Below, piece by piece: positions 58,621-64,000 of a stretch of 64,000 nt of DNA. Made by a program: the position numbers and the translations under genes. The stretch lies in assembly GCA_958450325.1 (NCBI GenBank), contig OY288254.1, forward strand, positions 34,481,577 to 34,545,576, given 5' to 3'. The notes under the pieces are model-generated. The model was given only the letters and a program-made list of their open reading frames with translations. It made no database searches and was not told the DNA's origin. This DNA is from Agrostemma githago (Eukaryota; Streptophyta; Magnoliopsida; Caryophyllales; Caryophyllaceae). Position 1 is the first letter of the stretch. Each line of letters opens with the position of its first letter.

Positions 58621-59577
58621 TTATTGAATTTCAAAGGAGGACATAATAGAGCTGACTCTGACTCTGACTTTGACATTGGAAGAAATAGTACATCCTAGAG
58701 TCGGACTCAGACTCAGACTTAAACCAAATCTAGACTCGGATGGTGTTGTCAATTCAGCTTCTAAGGACTCAAGTTGATGTCCAATATAGCCTCCAATAGA
58801 CGCTTCACCCAGATCTTCATTTTGTCGAAGAGCATCTTCAATCCTAGTGCCCATTTCAGTTAAAGTGGCGAAGTTGGGTATGATAGCATACCGGAGATGG
58901 GCCCGGTAGGAAGGGAGGAGGTTCTTGACAAAGGCCTCCACTAATGTTTTTTCATTGGGCTTATCGATCAACTTCACACTCTCGGCCCTCCATCTTTGAA
59001 GGTATTTAGTGAAACCTTCTTTGGACTCTTGGGCCATGACTTCCAGAGTACGCATCATAGTCTGGATCTCGGTATTATCAGCGTAATTCCGAGCGAATTT
59101 TGTTGCCACGTCATCCCAAGTCGGGTACTCCTTGGAATCGAGCCTGTAGTACTAGGCTTTCGGATGCTTCTTGAGGGAAGAGGCAAACAGGTGCTTAAAC
59201 ATGGTCGATTTCACTCCTTTGACGGCCATGAACTCCTTGAAGGCCCGAATGTGAAGTATCGGGTCTTCGGTCCCATCAAACATCGGCAAGCCCATAAGGT
59301 TGAGGTTGTCGGGCAGTTCATCGTTCAGGGGCGAATAAGCACGAGCATTTTCCTTGTGGATAGTGTTGTTAGTTGACAAGTGGACATGTTCTTCCAGTTT
59401 GCGGACTGCACTGACTAGTTCAGCCAAAGGCCCAGTAGTCTCATATCGAGCATTGGGAGTCCCTTGTTCTATGGCGCTCAAACGGGTTGCAAGGGATTTC
59501 TGGTCGGTTCGGATGGCAGTTAGTTGCGTTTCCATCTTGGCCAGTGCGGCTTTTAGTTCGTCCAAGGTTTCTTGCAT
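58621..59577 (-). pseudogene. gag: Gag of element C2
   Basis: One frame, broken by TAG at 59152-59154. The N-terminal part is a coiled coil (ETLDELKAALAKMETQL), followed by the Gag core: LNLMGLPMFDGTEDPILHI, then after the stop WDDVATKFARNY, FTKYLQRWRAESVKL and FVKNLLPSYRAHL. The homologous part ends near 58745; the rest of the frame reads low-complexity GACTC repeats. No zinc knuckle and no pol follow, so this is a deletion derivative that kept gag only. It could act only with Pol supplied by a relative. Confidence 0.85.
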
Positions 59578-61310
59578 TTTCTGGTGTCTGGTTTGCGGTG
59601 GCCTGTCTGTAAGAATAGCGTGTAATCAGAAAAGTTGCTTCGGAACTCAAATTCACCAAGGCATAGGAAATAGCGCGGGAGGAGAGACGACTCCAGTTTG
59701 TCTCGGGTTAGACTCTCCTAAAACAAATGTGTAGGGTACGATTCTCGGAGTGACCGTGATTAATCTCTCCGTCGGAGAATAGCCCCCAGGTGAGACCAAG
59801 GACTTTGATAGGACTCAGATGGTGTGACATCTAAGTGACTCGAAAGTGGGGTACGTGAGACACGTGTACGACCTGACCCTTAGAGCAACCGTGATTGATC
59901 GCTCTGCTGAAGGGTAGCCCCCAAGTGGGATCGATAATTTTGTTAAGACTCGAGTGTCGGACGAGTGACCCTTAGACGTAAGGACCACAAACCTTTTGTT
60001 ATAGGGCTATGCCTTGTAAAAGGTTGACTCGGAAAAGGCTTCTAGACGGGTGACTTGTGAAAGGTGGGCCTTCCTTAGGGTTCGGCGGGTGGGCCGAGTC
60101 CTGTTCAAAGAAAGGTCCACGTGTGACATCCCCAGACTTGGACTTGATTGTGTGAACGGGCCCTCCCTTGTAGGAGTATGTCCTACGTAGGTGGGCCTTG
60201 CCTTAGTCTAATAAGGCGGATTGGGGTAGGGAGGAAACCCGTGATGTAAGATCGACGAAGTTTTGACAATAAAGACCTTCGACGACTTATGACTAGACCC
60301 GACACTGCTAAATACGGGAAGTCCTATGGAGAGGAAAGTTTTGAAAAGGAAGTTAGAATTCCGAGAAAACTGGTGGATGGCCCGATTTTTCAAAAATCGG
60401 AAAAGTGTCATTGGACCGCAATTTTGAAGGTTTAAAAATATTTTTTGAATTTTGAAATGGGTAGCATACCGGCTAGACATAGGCTATTTTGAGTAAAATC
60501 ATAAGTCCTAAATTCGGTAGCTTTCCGGGTTTTTGTAAAGTTGAATATTTGAAATTTTGAAAATTTGAATATCGAAAAAAAGAATTTCCGATAATTTGAA
60601 AAAAATTGGAAACGAGGTCCCGAAGATTTGAAAATCGAAAACGGCATCTCGAAGAATTGAAAATGGCATCTCGGAAATTTTGAAAATCGGAAATGGCATC
60701 TCGAAAATTTGAAAATCGCGAATGGCATCACGAAGATTTGAAAATCGAAATTGAATTTTGAAAATTCAAAAATCAAATGGTGGATCGGAAATTCGAATAT
60801 TGAAATGGATAGCATGCCAGCTAGAAAATAGGCTTGTTTTGAGTCAAATCTTAAGTCTAATTTTCGGCAGCTTTCCGAGTTTTTGAAAATTGAATATTTT
60901 TGAAAAGATGCATTTGTGAAATGACGGTTTTTGAAAACGATACGGAAACGAAGTAGCATATAGTCACGCAAGCATTATAACGACGCCATGTATGCTTTAC
61001 ACTAAGTCTCGGTCGGTCTATAGAGGGTCTATACCAGTGCACATAGTCTAGACGTTGATCAGGACATACTTTCTAAGTCGAGTTGAGCTTAGAACATGCC
61101 GCGAAACCCACTCGAATCAACTATGAACACCTTTGACATATCCATATTGGAGTACATCACGGTATAGTAGAATGTCGGTCGCGAGTACGGGCCCGGGAAA
61201 ATATGGGGTTATGCATGAACCGTAGAACTAAAACGCATATTGTACTAGTCAAACGATTTCTATTCGAGTCTCACCCTGAGGATCCCGATGGTAAGTCACA
61301 CATCAGTTAA
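59578..61310 (-). other. 5' leader region of C2, non-coding
   Basis: About 1.7 kb between primer site and gag. Aligns in part with 36060-37470 of C1 (for example the segment at 59830-59960 with 36320-36450). From 60540 to 60760 it has a GAAAATTTG/GGCATCTCG repeat array. No gene. Confidence 0.65.
60540..60760. repeat. Tandem repeat with GGCATCTCG units in C2 leader
   Basis: Four to six imperfect units of about 30-35 bp of the type TTTGAAAATCGGAAATGGCA plus TCTCGAAGA. C1 has at the corresponding place (about 36940-37090) a much shorter purine-rich stretch. Confidence 0.75.
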
Positions 61311-61331
61311 TCCCCAGCGGAGTCGCCAAAT
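61311..61331 (-). promoter_or_regulatory. Primer-binding site of C2
   Basis: Minus sense ATTTGGCGACTCCGCTGGGG, identical to C1. Confidence 0.85.
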
Positions 61332-62423
61332 TGTGGACATGACATAGGTCCACCCCGACGCGGCCACGCGCGGGTTTGGGGAGGCGAATGAATCTCCATA
61401 TGAGAATGGATCGAATTGAAATTTAAATCGAAGTGGAGTCGCCACCGAACTTTGTCGGAGTTCTGGCCCATTCGAACCCACTCTATGTCGTAGTGGGCCG
61501 TATACAAAATACGGCCCATTTCGGATGTCAGAGTTTATTGGGCTCGTCCCTTTGCATTGTGATACCGATACCGTCACTACCGGTTATCGTGTATTGAATA
61601 ACTCTCATGCGCCAACGGTTTCGGACATCCGGAAACCGAGGTTCTGAGTAAGGGGTGAGGATACGTGTTGGGAATCCCACTAAGGACACCCAACCCCGCC
61701 CGCACATTAGCGGCCCCTACTAGGATATCGAAAGACTTTCTAATACGCGTGTTAGTAGTTCGGTGAAAATGCTTATGCAAACGTTGTTTTCCCTAAGCAT
61801 GTGAGAAATTGAAAGGGTTTCTATGTCGATTTAATGCAACAAATTCTAACGTCGAAGTTGAATTTAGCATGTGGGTTCATTTTAGTACAATAAAATAAAC
61901 AAGGTAAATCGACAAGAGAACAAACGGTTAGTAACGATATAACGATAATAACGGTTCGCAAAGATGTAGAATGAAATGGAATGATGCATGGTTTTGAGAA
62001 GTGATATTTCACGTGATTGATTCGACACATGTTGACCTAATTCATAAAAACGTGTTACCGAAACTAGAAAACGGTGTAGGACTCACGGTTTTGACGTGAT
62101 AAAGGGCCACTCGATCGAGTCATTGAAGGACTCGACCGAGTAGACCTCTGAAAACGCTTATGTCCCGTATTTTAGACCCTACTCGATCGAGTTACTGGCG
62201 TACTCGACCGAGTACGTTGCCACTCGACCGAGTCACTTTGAGACTCGACCGAGTGGAGGTCGAAAAAGCATTATGTTTCGATTTTTGGGGTGCCACTCGA
62301 CCGAGTGGGCTAGGCACTCGACCGAGTGGGCTAGGCACTCGACCGAGTGGCCCCTGTACGAACAAGGGTTCGCTTGCAATTTTTTATCGATTTCGAAATT
62401 GCTTTTTGATTTTGATAATTTTG
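61332..62423 (-). repeat. 5' LTR of C2, interrupted
   Basis: Matches 53779 to about 54829 of the left LTR, then stops at 62423 where element F begins; the promoter half is not in the window. It contains the downstream palindrome cluster (62105-62360), here with two extra GCACTCGACCGAGTGGGCTAG units (62314-62345) compared with the left LTR. Confidence 0.85.
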
Positions 62424-64000
62424 TTGTGATGGTAGTGTTTTCGCCGCGTCCCCCAATGATCAATATTAACCAACTAATCCTAACGGGTAGCTAGGGTAAG
62501 TCGGGTCGATATCCACGGAGATGGTTAAGGTTGTCTAGACTAGGTCTACCTAATAGCAAGGCTAAGTCACAAACGAACACAAAGGAGACGATAATTGACA
62601 AACTATGATGGTTGGAGTGGAAGAAAGTGGACTAACAATATACTAGGTATGACATAAACTAAGTGAAACAAGTAAAGATTAATGATACAAACAAACTAGA
62701 GAAATGATGACTAAAGAGGTAGAGGAATCAAATATGGGAAAGAGTAGGGTTAGGTTGGTTCACAAGTGTGGTAGGATAATTGGGAGGTCAAGGGTGTAGG
62801 TTTCTCCATGTCACTAAGGTCGGTTTGCGCTCTCGCGCCAAAGCCTAAGTCCGCACTCTCGTGTCTAAGACTAGACCCGAATACTCATGCAAAGTATTAC
62901 CCAAAACATAAGCATTCAACCACACATCGATTACAAGATGATAAGATGAAAACAAGCATGAGAAGCATGGCCACTATAACTCAAACAAGTAATTCAACAA
63001 ACACATAGAGTGCTCAACATGTGACTAGCAACAAAGATTCCACCTTTCCCTTAATCAAACCCTAATTACCCATAATCCACACTTAATCCCCCTACTAACC
63101 CCACAAAGAATCTACTCACTCATATTGAGACTAATTCTAACATAAACAAGTGAAATCAACATAATAATCCAAACATCCATTATGAACTAAGAAGAACAAT
63201 AAACAATATATAAAGATGGAAACTTGAAAGATTAACAAAGATTAAGAGAAAAGAGATTATACCAACTAATAAGAGGATAAAAAGATGAGAACTTGCATTA
63301 ATAAGAAAAACCCAAATAATCCCCAAGGTTGTCAATCTTGGATGAGTCTTCAAGAATCTTCTTAATACAAGACTAATTAACTAGATTAATCTAAGATTAA
63401 CAAAATCTTAAAGAAAGATTAAGCTAATGAAAGGAGGAAGTAAAACTAGGGTTTTGAATGTAGAGAGGTCTAAGATAGTCTAATGTAATGTAAGATGCTT
63501 AAACAAAACAAGGGAGGAGTATTTATAAGATTACAAGAATAAAGGAGAAGAAAAAGAAGAGTCACGCGGCTACAGCACCCCTTCCCGGTCGAGAAGGAAT
63601 GGTCCCGATCGGGATGGGCCATCCTTCCCGGTCGGGAAGGCGAAACAGCAGCCCTTCTAAACACGCATTCCTTCCCGGTCGGGAAGGCTACTCTTCCCGC
63701 CAGGGAAGGACCTTGTAGGCCTCCAATATGAGCTCTAAGGTCCCTCCTTGCTTCTCATGGGCTTCTCATCAATTCTTGGAGCCCGGGATCGAGTCTAAGG
63801 GGCTCGGGAATGGGTCCCAAGGCCTCGGGATCGAATCTAGGGCACCGAGTGATCGTTCCTTCTCTTCGTTGGCTCCAAAAGTGTATGAAACGAGTCGGAA
63901 TCGTTCCAATTCTCCATGAAAGGTCTTGGGAACCTAAAACAAACTAGAAAAAGCATAAGTAGCCCAGAAACCGCTCCAAAGAGCGATTTCACAAGAGAAA
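62424..64000 (-). mobile_element. LTR of element F (partial, runs off the window)
   Basis: A new sequence starts inside the C2 LTR at about 62424 (TGTGATGG). Its layout parallels the end of the B and G LTRs: GGGTAGCTAGGGTAAGTCGG followed by TCGATATCCACGGAGATGG near 62484-62523. In minus sense a TATA-like TATAAATA is at 63520-63527 with five palindromes upstream. No coding frame. The remaining LTR and interior lie beyond 64000. Confidence 0.65.
63520..63710 (-). promoter_or_regulatory. F LTR promoter: TATA and CTTCCCGGTCGGGAAG palindromes
   Basis: Five palindromes (63581-63598, 63602-63614, 63623-63640, 63670-63688, 63692-63709), the best being CTTCCCGGTCGGGAAG, 55-190 bp upstream (minus sense) of TATAAATA at 63520-63527. 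Confidence 0.55.

Larger units (their letters stand above)
53779..62423 (-). mobile_element. Element C2: gag-only non-autonomous LTR retrotransposon
   Basis: 3' LTR 53779-56322, interior 56323-61331, 5' LTR from 61332, broken at about 62423 by insertion F. Minus orientation from the primer site at 61311-61331. The left flank ends GGAAC; its duplicate lies outside. The interior keeps gag but has no protease, RT or integrase. Confidence 0.88.

Overview
This is a 64 kb piece of a plant nuclear genome made almost entirely of nested LTR retrotransposons. The evidence is plant-type Ty3/gypsy Gag-Pol with a second, archaeal-type RNase H (the Tat lineage), primer sites of plant Athila/Tat type, TG...CA LTRs of 1.2-3.9 kb, 5-bp target duplications, and remnants of CACTA-like and hAT/Mutator-like DNA transposons. 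I see no host gene, tRNA, rRNA or CRISPR. A large-genome eudicot is likely. Caryophyllaceae is only a guess.

Family names used here. 'I', 'H' and 'J' are three Tat-type elements with pol. 'C' is a non-autonomous family with the tRNA primer site TGGCGACTCCGCTGGGGA, with subfamilies C1 (no gag) and C2 (gag only). 'B' is a non-autonomous Athila-like family carrying a shortened gag. 'E' is a B-related 3' end and LTR. 'G' is a small non-coding LTR element. 'D' is a pair of very large solo LTRs. 'F' is a minus-strand LTR cut by the window edge.

Layout. 1-4125: minus-strand remnant I, with an antisense ORF, integrase, RNase H and the tail of RT, fused to a C1-like LTR fragment. 4126-7300: CACTA-like remnant split by a C2-type solo LTR (4301-7041, TSD CCGCC). 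7301-9944: 3' end of a B-like element plus LTR E. 9946-14935: plus-strand pol remnant H, interrupted by G (10081-13845, TSD CTGAC/CTGAT). 14936-41478: a tandem B array of four LTRs and three internal regions, with an hAT/MULE-like insert in LTR1, solo LTR D1 inside a primer site (19824-23330, TSD GCAAC) and complete C1 inside the third gag (31098-39839, TSD GACAT). 41479-53778: plus-strand Tat element J with recognisable gag, PR, RT, RNase H, second RNase H and IN but several stops and frameshifts; gag is split by solo LTR D2 (43975-47854, TSD GTGCA), and an antisense coiled-coil ORF follows pol. 53779-62423: minus-strand C2 with both LTRs and a gag-only interior. 62424-64000: F, inserted in the right LTR of C2.

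How it fits together. Nothing here looks autonomously active. Non-autonomous B, C and G would depend on proteins from relatives; I and J show what such helpers look like. The most notable pattern is that several unrelated LTR families carry clusters of short family-specific palindromes with the same CG(A/G)(C/T)CG core, about 15-190 bp upstream of the TATA-like box. Coordinates of LTR ends come from direct reading of repeat copies and target duplications; percentages and alignments were not computed.
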